Of a stretch of DNA of 64,000 nucleotides, positions 17,342 through 27,649 are shown in pieces. The notes under the pieces were generated by a model. It did not search any database. It was given only the letters and a program-made list of their open reading frames with translations, and was not told the origin of the DNA. Both the position numbers and the translations under genes were made by a program. Each line of letters begins with the position of its first letter. Position 1 is the stretch's first letter. Origin of the DNA: Pseudomonas reactans (GTDB lineage Bacteria; Pseudomonadota; Gammaproteobacteria; Pseudomonadales; Pseudomonadaceae); assembly GCF_013385825.1 (NCBI RefSeq), contig NZ_JACAPG010000008.1, positions 186,001 to 250,000 on the forward strand, read 5' to 3'.

Positions 17342-17408
17342 GTTTCAAAGCGCTAAAAAAATGCCCCGCATCTTTCGATGCGAGGCATTTTTTTTGGCGC
17401 TTTGAAAC
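17342..17408. terminator. Bidirectional terminator between yceI and rhlE
   Basis: A nested palindrome. Outer arms GTTTCAAAGCGC and GCGCTTTGAAAC enclose a run of A residues, an inner hairpin with arms ATGCC(C)CGCATC and GATGCG(A)GGCAT at 17361-17388, then eight T residues. It can terminate both the yceI transcript and the convergent rhlE transcript, whose stop codon starts at its edge. Confidence 0.9.
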
Positions 17409-19294
17409 TAGCGGTTGCGGGTCAGCAGCGCTGGCTTTTCACCACGAGGACGGCCTGGCAGTTGATCCAACTGCTCGGGTGTCGGGAAGCGATCCGCTTT
17501 CGACTCCTTGTGGATGATCTTCGGCGCAGGGCCACCACGTGGATTCTGCACGGCCGGTTCGGACGAGCGAGGCTGGTCGTCACGGGCCGGACGGCGGTTG
17601 TTGCTGCGCGAGTCTTCGCGGCGCGCCTGGCCATCACGTGGAGCACCGTTACGCGGGCCGTTGCGCTTGGCGGGCGGCGTACCGGTGGTGCCGCCGCTGC
17701 TGTTGCGCGGGCCGTTCTGGCGACCACCTTGTGGCTGGCCGCCACGTGGAGCGCCTGCGCCTGCGCCCTGTGCCGGGGCACCTGGACGACGGCCACGGCC
17801 TTGGGCCGGTTTGGCCTGTGGCACGTAGTCGACGCGGTTACCGAAGTTATCCACGTCGTCGTCGAGGAATTCGTCCGGTGCACGGTCGGCAGCAGCGCGT
17901 GGCGGTTGGCTTGGCTGGCGCTGTTCGCGGGCTGGGGTGCCTTCACGTGGCTTTTGCTCGCGGGCTGGACGCTCGCCACGGCCATTTGTGGGCGCCTTTT
18001 CCTTGCCGCCTTTGTCTTTGCCCTTGTCGCGACGACCACCGCCACCACCGCCGCCGTTCGGGCCATCACCCTTCGGACCGCGTGGGTTGCGCGGGTTACG
18101 CACGTCCGGACGCTCGCGCGCTTCAGGCTTCTCGGCCTCAACGGCGCTGGCATCGAAGCCCATCAGGTCGCCGTCGGCGATTTTCTGTTTGGTCATGCGC
18201 TCGATGCTTTTCAGCAGTTTTTCTTCGTCCGGCGCAACCAGGGAGATGGCTTCACCCGAACGACCGGCACGGCCGGTGCGGCCGATACGGTGCACGTAAT
18301 CTTCATCGACGTTCGGCAGCTCGAAGTTGACCACGTGTGGCAACTGATCGATATCCAGGCCGCGGGCGGCGATATCGGTGGCGACCAGGATGCGTACGGT
18401 GCCGGCCTTGAAGTCAGCCAGGGCCTTGGTGCGCGCGTTCTGGCTCTTGTTGCCGTGGATGGCGACGGCGGTGAGGCCGTGCTTGTCCAGGTACTCGGCC
18501 AGGCGGTTGGCGCCGTGCTTGGTACGGGTGAAGACCAGCACCTGTTCCCACGCGCCGGCGGTGATCAGGTGGGCCAGCAGCGCACGCTTGTGGCTGGCGG
18601 CCAGGCGGAACACACGTTGCTCGATACGCTCGACCGTGGTGTTCGGCGGCGTGACTTCGATGCGCTCCGGGTTGTGCAGCAGCTTGCCGGCCAGGGCAGT
18701 GATGTCCTGGGAGAACGTTGCAGAGAACAGCAGGTTCTGACGTTTGGCCGGCAGGCGGGCGAGGACCTTTTTCACGTCATGGACAAAGCCCATGTCGAGC
18801 ATGCGGTCGGCTTCGTCCAGCACGAGGATTTCCACGTGGGACAAGTCGACGCTGCCTTGGCCACACAGGTCGAGCAAGCGACCAGGGCATGCCACCAGTA
18901 CGTCGACGCCACGGGACATGGCCTGAACCTGTGGGTTCATGCCGACACCGCCGAAGATGCAGGCGCTGACGAACTTCAAGTCGCGGGCATACAGCTTGAA
19001 GCTGTCGTGCACCTGGGCGGCGAGTTCGCGGGTTGGGGTCAGGACCAGTACGCGTGGTTGGCGCGGGCCATGACGCTGGGATTTGTCCGGGTGACCGTTG
19101 GGGAACAACCGCTCCAGAATCGGGAGGGCGAAGCCGCCGGTTTTACCAGTACCTGTCTGAGCCGCAACCATCAGGTCGCGACCTTGCAACACGGCGGGAA
19201 TGGCCCGCTGTTGCACCGGAGTAGGCTCGGTATAGCCCGCTGCCTCGATGGCGCGGACTAAAGCCTCGGAGAGACCGAGGGAAGCAAAGGACAT
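17408..19294 (-). CDS. rhlE: DEAD-box ATP-dependent RNA helicase RhlE
   Basis: A 628-residue helicase. The core (residues about 1-385) has the Q motif PTPVQQRA, motif [13 protein letters not shown] (LDEADRML), SAT and [11 protein letters not shown]. After it comes a tail of about 240 residues very rich in Arg, Gly, Pro and Lys, presumably disordered and RNA-binding. Such long tails are usual for Pseudomonas RhlE. The start is 19294 ([12 protein letters not shown]) with AGGA upstream. It probably acts in ribosome and RNA turnover, especially in the cold. Confidence 0.93.
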   Translation of the reverse strand: MSFASLGLSEALVRAIEAAGYTEPTPVQQRAIPAVLQGRDLMVAAQTGTGKTGGFALPILERLFPNGHPDKSQRHGPRQPRVLVLTPTRELAAQVHDSFKLYARDLKFVSACIFGGVGMNPQVQAMSRGVDVLVACPGRLLDLCGQGSVDLSHVEILVLDEADRMLDMGFVHDVKKVLARLPAKRQNLLFSATFSQDITALAGKLLHNPERIEVTPPNTTVERIEQRVFRLAASHKRALLAHLITAGAWEQVLVFTRTKHGANRLAEYLDKHGLTAVAIHGNKSQNARTKALADFKAGTVRILVATDIAARGLDIDQLPHVVNFELPNVDEDYVHRIGRTGRAGRSGEAISLVAPDEEKLLKSIERMTKQKIADGDLMGFDASAVEAEKPEARERPDVRNPRNPRGPKGDGPNGGGGGGGRRDKGKDKGGKEKAPTNGRGERPAREQKPREGTPAREQRQPSQPPRAAADRAPDEFLDDDVDNFGNRVDYVPQAKPAQGRGRRPGAPAQGAGAGAPRGGQPQGGRQNGPRNSSGGTTGTPPAKRNGPRNGAPRDGQARREDSRSNNRRPARDDQPRSSEPAVQNPRGGPAPKIIHKESKADRFPTPEQLDQLPGRPRGEKPALLTRNR

Positions 19295-19515
19295 GAGTAA
19301 TCCTGTTTTAGTTAGGGCTTGGCCCAAAGGGATAATCTTGCCGGGCGTGAATGGCGCTTAGGGGAGCGCAACCCCGTCCGGTCCTGCTGCGTCTGGCGGG
19401 CACTCCACCGGCTCGCGCGGGCTGAAAGCTGCGCTGTAGCGGGGTTGGGTGCCTTTTTCAAGACCTCAGCGGCCGGGCGTGAGCCTGGCGGAAAGGCCGG
19501 AGTATAACAGAGCAA
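19295..19515 (-). promoter_or_regulatory. Structured leader / promoter region upstream of rhlE
   Basis: A 221-bp gap without ORF. It holds arms CAACCCCG (19369-19376) and CGGGGTTG (19440-19447) facing each other across 63 bp, and a small hairpin GCGCT-N6-AGCGC at 19354-19369. It may be a structured 5' leader of rhlE mRNA or a small RNA; not recognised. Confidence 0.35.
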
Positions 19516-20307
19516 TCACGGCGCGCTGCTTTCCTGCTGCTCAACGGTGCGTCCAGGTGCCGTAATTGTCTGGATTCCACCATATTTGGCACTCAAGGCG
19601 CTATAGGCCGGCTCTTGTTTGAAGCGCCTGAGCTCGGCCGCAAAGCGTTGCACCAGCAGGTCCATGCCCGCGCCACGGCGCACAGCGAGGAACTGCTGCT
19701 GGCGACTGATCACGACCGGCGCCTGGCTGACCTTACCCTCCAGCCCCAGCGCCTTGATCACATGCTGGCCCACGCGACGGTCGGTGATCAGCAGGTCGAT
19801 ACGGCCGAGCATCAACTTACCGAAGTTGGCCTCATGGCTGGGGGCCGGTTCGCGGTTGAAGAGGGTGGATTCAGTGAACCCGGCACCGTACAGGTAGCCC
19901 GGCGATGTGCCGACGGTAAGGCCGCGCAGGTCTTCGAGGCTTTGGGCGGGGTGGGGGCGCTCGTTGGCGTAGAACAGTACGAATTCCACCTCCGACAGCG
20001 GTTCGCTGGGGTACAGCAGCAAGGCGTCGCGCTCGTGGCTATGGAAAATATCCAGCGCTCCGTCGGCATGGCCTTGGTCGAGCATCGCCAGGCAGCGCTT
20101 CCAGGGCAGGAACTGCCATTGCACTTCCACGCCCAAGCGTTGGAACACGATCACCGTGGCTTCGTAGTCCAGCCCCTGCATGGTGCCCTGTTGTTCATAC
20201 ACGTAGGGCGCCCAGGGCTCGGTGACAATGCGCAGTTTCTCGCCGTAAGCGGCCAGGCTCAGGCAAGTAAAAAGGGCAGCGGTCACAAGCTTCAGAATGA
20301 TGGGCAT
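19516..20307 (-). CDS. Orphan periplasmic solute-binding protein, family 3
   Basis: A 263-residue protein with a signal peptide of about 22 residues (ALFTCLSLAAYG). The mature start EKLRIVTEPWAPYVYEQQG is that of the amino-acid-binding SBP family. The domain covers nearly the whole chain, as in the many single-domain SBP_bac_3 proteins of Pseudomonas that lack transporter partners. No permease is nearby. Ligand unknown; a sensory or amino-acid role is possible. Confidence 0.82.
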   Translation of the reverse strand: MPIILKLVTAALFTCLSLAAYGEKLRIVTEPWAPYVYEQQGTMQGLDYEATVIVFQRLGVEVQWQFLPWKRCLAMLDQGHADGALDIFHSHERDALLLYPSEPLSEVEFVLFYANERPHPAQSLEDLRGLTVGTSPGYLYGAGFTESTLFNREPAPSHEANFGKLMLGRIDLLITDRRVGQHVIKALGLEGKVSQAPVVISRQQQFLAVRRGAGMDLLVQRFAAELRRFKQEPAYSALSAKYGGIQTITAPGRTVEQQESSAP

Positions 20308-20370
20308 GCCCTGAGGTTACGATGCTCCTGCCTTAAAGAGAAGCTCTGGCACACGCATCTGCGGGCGATG

Positions 20371-21453
20371 TTATTTCGCCTCTGAGGTCATCAGGTGCTC
20401 ATAGATAGCGGTGCGCCGCTCGCCGAGAATAAGACGCACCAGGGGGTTGGCGAACCAATGCTCCAGTTGGTGCGCGTCCACCGGGCATTTTTGGCGCTCT
20501 TCCTGGTTCTGCCGCGCCTTGTCCCACCAAACCGGGCCACAGGCCTGGTCGAATTCATTTTCGTGTTCGTAGCAGCCGTAGAGAATCTCGCGGATGAATT
20601 GCTGCTTGCGCTTGGGCAGTGCCAGGGTGATCAGCTTGTACATCAGGCGCTGCAGGCGCGGTGGGCGGGGCAGGTGGGCGGAAACCTTGCGTGTATCGGC
20701 CAGCGCCTCGGCGCTGATGGGCGCGGCGGCGTGCTTGGTGATCCACGCTTTGACCTTGGCGCGAAACAGCTGTTTGCGGCTCCAATAGTGGTGGATCAGG
20801 TCCGGGCACTGGCGCAGGTTGACTTGGCGGTACGCGGCCACCGACAGGCAGAATTCTTCCAGGGTGTAGGCACCTTGGGCCATTGGAAACAGCTCGTCCA
20901 TCAGCTCGATCGACTGATCCAGCAGGTGCGCGTCCTGCCGGGCCATGCCCATGACGCCGGAGTTGAGCAGCCACATATCGTCGTCGGCGACACCCTTGTC
21001 CGCCAGGTATTCGGCCAGGGCTTCATACAGCACACTTTCGCAGTTGTCGCCGTATTTGGAGTGGAACGCGTTGCACAGCAAGGTGCCGGGGGCGACGCGT
21101 TCAAACAGCGCCATGGGCGAGTCGTGGAAAAACGTGTCCGTGTCGATCAGCAGCGCGCGTTCTGCGGTTTCGAGTACCTGGCGCAATAACACATGTTTGG
21201 TACGGAAATGGTAACCATGGGGCTCGCTCCAGCGTTTGCGCGTGGCATCGTCCAGTGTATGGACCTGCACCGGCAAGCCCGCGTAGGGCGTTGGGTTATC
21301 GCTGAACACCTGGATATCCAACGGCATGTTCTGTGTAGTGCCCAGATGCGCAAGTGCGCTGGCGATGCTGAATACCGCTTCCTGATGATAGGTCTCGGCG
21401 CCGAATACCAGGTAAACCAGCTGCGGGCGAGGAGTCGGGGATGCTGTATTCAT
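20371..21453 (-). CDS. Putative GT-A fold glycosyltransferase-like protein
   Basis: A 360-residue soluble protein. The N-terminal third looks like a nucleotide-diphospho-sugar transferase: a strand PQLVYLVFGAE, then LLIDTDTFF with Asp104-Thr-Asp106 as a DxD metal motif, then NSGVMGM as in GT8/GT-A enzymes. The C-terminal part is basic and helical. No signal peptide. It lies between metF and a binding-protein gene, without other polysaccharide genes, so acceptor and donor are unknown. The fold call rests on motif and pattern only. Confidence 0.6.
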   Translation of the reverse strand: MNTASPTPRPQLVYLVFGAETYHQEAVFSIASALAHLGTTQNMPLDIQVFSDNPTPYAGLPVQVHTLDDATRKRWSEPHGYHFRTKHVLLRQVLETAERALLIDTDTFFHDSPMALFERVAPGTLLCNAFHSKYGDNCESVLYEALAEYLADKGVADDDMWLLNSGVMGMARQDAHLLDQSIELMDELFPMAQGAYTLEEFCLSVAAYRQVNLRQCPDLIHHYWSRKQLFRAKVKAWITKHAAAPISAEALADTRKVSAHLPRPPRLQRLMYKLITLALPKRKQQFIREILYGCYEHENEFDQACGPVWWDKARQNQEERQKCPVDAHQLEHWFANPLVRLILGERRTAIYEHLMTSEAK

Positions 21454-21487
21454 TTACTGCTGGCTTCCATTCCGGGAGTGTTTGAAC

Positions 21488-21514
21488 AAAAAAAGCCCCC
21501 GTATAAACGAGGGC
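21488..21514 (-). terminator. Rho-independent terminator of metF
   Basis: Read on the minus strand: stem GCCC(T)CGT with ACG(G)GGGC around TTTAT, followed by seven T residues. It lies 20 bp after the metF stop and before the GT-A-like gene. Confidence 0.85.
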
Positions 21515-21534
21515 CGGATGTAGCTGGAACGACC

Positions 21535-22380
21535 TCAGCGCGGCAGCTTGAGGTTGTTCCAGATAGCAAGGCTCGGCTCAGCCTGGTTCAGGGTATAGAA
21601 ATGCAAGCCGGGTGCGCCACCTTGCAACAATTCTTCACACATTGTGGTGATGACCTGCTCGCCAAACGCCTGGATGCTCTTGACGTCGTCGCCATAGGCT
21701 TCCAGTTGCTTACGTACCCAGCGTGGGATCTCGGCACCGCAGGCGTCGGAGAAGCGCGCCAGCTTGCTGTAATTGGTGATCGGCATGATGCCTGGCACGA
21801 TCGGGATATTCACGCCCATCGCCCGTACGCGCTCGACGAAATAGAAGTAGCTGTCGGCGTTGAAGAAGTACTGGGTGATCGCGCTGTCGGCGCCGGCGTT
21901 GGCCTTGCGCACGAAATTCTGCAGATCGTCTTCGAAACTATGTGCCTGGGGGTGCATCTCCGGATAAGCCGCCACTTCGATATGGAAGTGATCGCCGGTT
22001 TCTTCACGGATGAAGCTCACCAGGTCATTGGCGTGGCGCAACTCACCACTGGCCATGCCCATGCCGGACGGCAGGTCGCCGCGCAAGGCGACGATGCGCT
22101 TGATGCCAGCGGCCTTGTATTGGGTCAGCAGGCCGCGCAGGTCGGCCTTGCTGTCGCCCACGCACGACAAGTGCGGAGCGGCGGGAACTTTGACTTGGCT
22201 TTCCAGCTGCAACACGGTGTTGATCGTGCGGTCACGGGTCGAGCCGCCGGCGCCGTAAGTGCAGGAAAAGAAGTCGGGGTTGTAGCTGGCCAACTGGGTG
22301 GCCGTGGCCATCAGTTTTTCATGCCCAGCATCGGTCTTGGTCGGGAAGAACTCGAAGCTGTAGCGACGATCTTGGGACAT
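21535..22380 (-). CDS. metF: 5,10-methylenetetrahydrofolate reductase MetF
   Basis: A 281-residue FAD-dependent reductase making 5-methyl-THF for methionine synthesis. The N-terminus YSFEFFPTKTDAG carries the conserved Glu, and ALRGDLPSG the folate/FAD loop. It lies downstream of ahcY on the same strand with a REP pair in the 171-bp gap; together they supply and recycle the methyl cycle. It may share the riboswitch-controlled ahcY transcript. Confidence 0.96.
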   Translation of the reverse strand: MSQDRRYSFEFFPTKTDAGHEKLMATATQLASYNPDFFSCTYGAGGSTRDRTINTVLQLESQVKVPAAPHLSCVGDSKADLRGLLTQYKAAGIKRIVALRGDLPSGMGMASGELRHANDLVSFIREETGDHFHIEVAAYPEMHPQAHSFEDDLQNFVRKANAGADSAITQYFFNADSYFYFVERVRAMGVNIPIVPGIMPITNYSKLARFSDACGAEIPRWVRKQLEAYGDDVKSIQAFGEQVITTMCEELLQGGAPGLHFYTLNQAEPSLAIWNNLKLPR

Positions 22381-22427
22381 GGTAATACCCTTGGAAACTC
22401 ATAGGCCTGAAGGACATGCGCAATTCA

Positions 22428-22514
22428 TGTAGGAGCTGGCTTGCCGGCGATGACGTCACCTTGGTTTGACTGAGCCACCGAGGCGCCTGCATCGCCGGCA
22501 AGCCAGCTCCTACA
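22428..22514. repeat. REP pair between ahcY and metF
   Basis: Inverted TGTAGGAGCTGGCTTGCCGG and its partner CCGGCAAGCCAGCTCCTACA. It is in the tandem gap, so it could attenuate or stabilise the ahcY-metF mRNA. Confidence 0.93.
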
Positions 22515-22551
22515 AGGGCCCGCCCCCAGAAGGAGGCGGGCAGCAGGCAAA

Positions 22552-24105
<1,554 letters not shown>

Positions 24106-24286
24106 TCAACTAGAGATGACCGTTTTGAAACGGCGCCGATTATAGCTGTGTGCGCCAGACTTCCCAAGCCTTTCCGTCGGCCATATGAAGATCGCTGATG
24201 GGGTTGATAGGCAATGGCGCATAGAGCTTGGGCCCAGGCTCTGCCATGATGTTGCCCATCATTCGGCAAGACGCTTTGGAGTGACC

Positions 24287-24679
24287 ATGAACTTCCACAC
24301 CCGCAAATGGGTAAAACCCGAAGACCTCAACCCCAACGGCACCCTGTTCGGTGGCAGCCTGCTGCGCTGGATCGACGAAGAAGCGGCGATCTACGCCATC
24401 GTCCAACTCGGCAACCAGCGCGTGGTGACCAAGTACATCTCCGAAATAAACTTTGTCAGCGCTTCGCGCCAGGGCGACATCATCGAATTGGGCATCACCG
24501 CCACCGAGTTTGGCCGTACTTCCATCACCCTGACGTGCGAAGTGCGCAACAAGATCACCCGCAAAAGCATCCTGACCGTGGAGAAAATGGTCTTCGTCAA
24601 TCTTGGTGAAGACGGCTTGCCAGCGCCTCACGGGCGTACCGAGATCAAATACGTGAAGGATCAGTTTCAGGACGAGTAA
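24287..24679 (+). CDS. Acyl-CoA thioesterase, hotdog fold (YciA-like)
   Basis: A 130-residue hotdog protein with NPNGTLFGGSLLRWIDEEAA, which has the Asn and the catalytic Asp of the acyl-CoA hydrolase (ACOT/YciA) family, and VTKYISEINFVSASRQGDII. It hydrolyses acyl-CoA thioesters in the cytoplasm. The start at 24287 (MNFHTRKWVK) gives the family N-terminus; 34 upstream codons look non-coding. Divergent from ahcY. Confidence 0.88.
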   Translation: MNFHTRKWVKPEDLNPNGTLFGGSLLRWIDEEAAIYAIVQLGNQRVVTKYISEINFVSASRQGDIIELGITATEFGRTSITLTCEVRNKITRKSILTVEKMVFVNLGEDGLPAPHGRTEIKYVKDQFQDE

Positions 24680-24779
24680 CCCCCGCGCGGGTTTGATTTG
24701 CTTTACCAAATCATTCAGCGCGGATCTTTCCCAGGAGCTCTCATCACTCAGGGCTACATCCTGAAGAGAGAGCCTGTGT
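24678..24779 (+). promoter_or_regulatory. Leader of the ExoU-like gene with dyads
   Basis: After the thioesterase stop comes a weak hairpin AACCC-N6-GGGTT with a T-rich tail (24678-24694), then the dyad TGATTTG-CTTTAC-CAAATCA (24694-24713), then a stem in which GCTCTC (24737-24742) can pair with GAGAGC (24768-24773) over an inner CAGG/CCTG stem. The second strand covers the purine-rich ribosome site 6 bp before the ATG, so initiation could be gated. No Hrp box was found. Confidence 0.4.
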
Positions 24780-26690
24780 ATGAAAGTGTCCAGTTCGCCT
24801 GTCCAGATCCAACCCCTGTCACCTCGAAAAATCGACCAAGTCGTGAAGACGCCTCTGGTCGAAGGCGTAGGCCCACGCAAGTTGAGCCTTTATCGTCATA
24901 GCGATGGGCGAGTCGAGGTGGCAGTGTCACCGCCCGCGCCCAGTCATCTGGTGCTCAGCGGCGGCGGCGCCAAGGGCATCGCTTTTCCGGGGATGGTGCA
25001 GGCGCTGGACGAGGGCAAGAAGCTGCAAGGGGTGAAGGTGATTTCCGGCTCGTCCGCCGGGGCGATTTCCGCAACGCTGCTGGCCAGTGGTATGGACGCC
25101 AAGGCGTTCGGCGAGCTGTCGAACAGTATCGACCTGCCCAGCCTGCTCAACAGCAAAGACCCGGTGACGGCCTGGCTGCAAACGATCAGCACCAAACTTG
25201 GCCAACTTGCCGGGCGTCTGCCTGGCGCGGCCGGCAACATTTCCCAATTGTTGCTGACCATGCTGCCGCGCCTGCAAACCGAAGCGTCGCCCCTTGAAGA
25301 GATGATGCGCAATGAGTCGCGCAAATCTATCCTTGCCCATATCGCTGACATGCCCAGGGAAACCCGGCCCGCCGAAGTCATGAAGATTGCCGACAGGCTG
25401 AGCGCCGGTGGTGCGCCGACCTTTCGTGACCTTGACGTGTTGAGCCGCCATATTCCGGCGATCAAGCAACTCAACATCACCGGCACCGGCATGTTCGACG
25501 GCCGCCCGCAATTGGTGGTGTTCAACGCCAGCCTGACACCGGACATGGATATCGCCCGCGCCGCCCGTATTTCAGGCGCGCTGCCGGGGTTGTTCAAGAG
25601 CCCGCAAGAGCAAGGCCATGGGTTCCAGCAAGTGGCTGAGGTCACGGCTTTCCAGGACGGTGGGCTGCTCGCCAATACGCCCGCGCCTGGCGTGGTCGGG
25701 CAGCCACCGCCGCAAGGTCCGTTGAACCAGCCTGAGTCCTTGGTCGTCAAGTTTGAGTCCGAGGAAGCCACGCCGAAAAAAAGCGGCGGATTTATCAGCA
25801 GCATCGTCGACAAAATCACCGACACGCCACACTCGGCCGCCGAGGCGTATCAGGACGAACGGCTCAAAGCCTATGCCGACCAAACGGTGACCTTGCCGCT
25901 GAACACGGACAAAGGCGACTTTCGCGGCATGCTCAACGGCACCGTCAACTTCACCATGACGCCCGAGCAGAAAGAACACCTGCAGGCAAAGGCCCGTCAG
26001 GCGGTGGCGGTGCATCTGGAAAAACGCGGGGAGGTGCGTGAGCAATATCCGTTTGCTTCATTGGAGGACGCGATGCTGGCGATGGACGACGAGATGCTGG
26101 CCAGTGTGCAGGGTCAGTTGGCGAAAGATCCGGCGGCTGCCGATGTGCTGCTGTTTCGCAAGACTGCGTTGCAAGCGTTGCAGGCCTTGGACAGTGCGAT
26201 TGCTGAAGCGAATCAAGCCAGCGCCTCGCTGAAGATCACGCCGAAGTTGGCGGCGGCATTGCGCAATCTCGATGTACTCGCCCGTCGGCCGGAGCACATC
26301 GAGTGGTTGGGGCGGCGGCTCAACGCGGCAGGGCAACACAATTTCCAGCAACTGTTGCAGGTGGCCGCCAAGCAAGACACGGCGTCCCCCCTGTCCAAAG
26401 TCGTGGCCAGTGGTGTGGCTGAAATGAAGCGGCGCGACATCGCGGTGAAAGCCGAGAACTTTACGCGTGAGGTCATCTACCCGTCGCTTTACCGCCCGGG
26501 CCAGCCACCGGCCAACGTCGAGCTGTTAAGACGGGCGGCACGTGACTTGGCGGATGCCAAGACACCACAGGCGTTCAACAACGTGCTCGACGGCATCGTC
26601 AAATACTACAAGGCGCGCAATAAACCCTGGAGTGTCCCGTTCAGCTCTTCCACTGTGGAAGCGGCCAAGGCCTGGCGCATCCCGGTTTAG
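24780..26690 (+). CDS. ExoU-type patatin-like phospholipase A2
   Basis: A 636-residue protein that I recognise as a homologue of the type III effector ExoU over almost its full length. The patatin domain (residues about 55-420) has the oxyanion loop GGGAKG (61-66), the nucleophile elbow GSSAG with Ser92, and the catalytic Asp293 in DGG; ExoU uses Ser142 and Asp344, so spacing is kept. Downstream, TLNFTM-like GTVNFTMTPEQK, the helical C-terminal domain, YPSLYRPGQP and a final KAWR segment correspond to ExoU's ubiquitin- and PIP2-responsive membrane domain. The N-terminus is about 50 residues shorter than ExoU, in the region that there binds chaperone SpcU and directs secretion. No chaperone or secretion gene is adjacent. 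Family call is strong; host-directed toxicity is inference. Confidence 0.9.
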   Translation: MKVSSSPVQIQPLSPRKIDQVVKTPLVEGVGPRKLSLYRHSDGRVEVAVSPPAPSHLVLSGGGAKGIAFPGMVQALDEGKKLQGVKVISGSSAGAISATLLASGMDAKAFGELSNSIDLPSLLNSKDPVTAWLQTISTKLGQLAGRLPGAAGNISQLLLTMLPRLQTEASPLEEMMRNESRKSILAHIADMPRETRPAEVMKIADRLSAGGAPTFRDLDVLSRHIPAIKQLNITGTGMFDGRPQLVVFNASLTPDMDIARAARISGALPGLFKSPQEQGHGFQQVAEVTAFQDGGLLANTPAPGVVGQPPPQGPLNQPESLVVKFESEEATPKKSGGFISSIVDKITDTPHSAAEAYQDERLKAYADQTVTLPLNTDKGDFRGMLNGTVNFTMTPEQKEHLQAKARQAVAVHLEKRGEVREQYPFASLEDAMLAMDDEMLASVQGQLAKDPAAADVLLFRKTALQALQALDSAIAEANQASASLKITPKLAAALRNLDVLARRPEHIEWLGRRLNAAGQHNFQQLLQVAAKQDTASPLSKVVASGVAEMKRRDIAVKAENFTREVIYPSLYRPGQPPANVELLRRAARDLADAKTPQAFNNVLDGIVKYYKARNKPWSVPFSSSTVEAAKAWRIPV

Positions 26691-26761
26691 TTGCCTGGCC
26701 ACTGAACAGCCACCGTCGCGGCGTGTCGTAGCTACAGGCACCCCTCGGACTCTGGAACATC

Positions 26762-27649
26762 ATGGCCACTCAAGCAGACGGCAAGACCCCCAACCTGTCG
26801 CAGGAAGAGCAGCAGGACGTCGACAAGAACCAGCCGCCTCGCGCGGCGGTTCTGCATGAAATCATCCGCACCCAGGGCGATCAGGAACTGGAGCGCAGCG
26901 TCGCCGCCTTGTGGTGGTCGGCGCTCGCCGCCGGGCTGACCATGGGGTTGTCGCTGATGGCCATGGGGTTGCTCAACTCGCGCCTGCCGGATGGCGAAGC
27001 CTTCAAGGTGATCGCCAGCTTTGGTTACTGCGCAGGCTTCCTGGCGGTGATCCTCGCGCGTCAGCAATTGTTCACCGAGAACACCTTGACGGCCGTACTG
27101 CCAGTGATGAGCAAGCCTACGCTGGGCAACGCCGGGCGACTATTGCGGCTATGGACGGTGGTGCTGGTGGGCAACCTGTGCGGCACTTTGCTGGTGGCTT
27201 ATGTGATGCTGCACCTGCCGATATTCGACACCAAGACCGACCTGGCCTTCCTCGAAATCGGCCGTAAGATCATGGAGAACGACGCTGGCCAGATGTTCGC
27301 CAAGGGCATCGTCTCCGGCTGGATGATCGCCACCATGGTGTGGATGATTCCGTCCATGGAAAGCGCCAAGATGTGGATCATTATCCTCATCACTTACCTG
27401 ATGGCTTTGGGCGACTTCACCCACATCGTTGTCGGCTCGGCCGAGGTTTCATACCTGGTGTTTGCCGGCGAGTTGCCGTGGAAGGACTTCTGGCTGGTAT
27501 TCGCCGGGCCGACGCTGGCGGGCAATATCATTGGTGGCAGCTTTATCTTTGCGCTGATCAGCCATGCGCAAATCCGCAGCGAGGGCAGTTTGCCGGGTAA
27601 AAAGGCTGCGGACCCGAGGCATCCGCAGCCGATCGACAAGGATCAGTGA
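26762..27649 (+). CDS. Formate/nitrite transporter (FNT) family channel, YfdC-like
   Basis: A 295-residue membrane protein with a hydrophilic N-terminus of about 45 residues, then six predicted spans. It has ARQQLFTENTLTAVLPV and the FTHIVVGSAEV block of FNT channels, in which the central His (GDFTHIV) conducts small anions. The YfdC subfamily has no assigned substrate. The gene overlaps the convergent antiporter by 7 bp, so transcripts read into each other. Confidence 0.85.
   Translation: MATQADGKTPNLSQEEQQDVDKNQPPRAAVLHEIIRTQGDQELERSVAALWWSALAAGLTMGLSLMAMGLLNSRLPDGEAFKVIASFGYCAGFLAVILARQQLFTENTLTAVLPVMSKPTLGNAGRLLRLWTVVLVGNLCGTLLVAYVMLHLPIFDTKTDLAFLEIGRKIMENDAGQMFAKGIVSGWMIATMVWMIPSMESAKMWIIILITYLMALGDFTHIVVGSAEVSYLVFAGELPWKDFWLVFAGPTLAGNIIGGSFIFALISHAQIRSEGSLPGKKAADPRHPQPIDKDQ

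Noticed and set aside
17378..19261. 627-codon frame antisense to rhlE
   Set aside because: Shadow of the helicase gene; DEAD-box motifs are clear on the minus strand and the plus-strand product is Ala/Thr/Arg-rich with no motif.
24680..24779. HrpL or ExsA type promoter in front of the ExoU-like gene
   Set aside because: No GGAACC...CCACNNA pair nor an ExsA-like A-rich box with proper spacing could be found.
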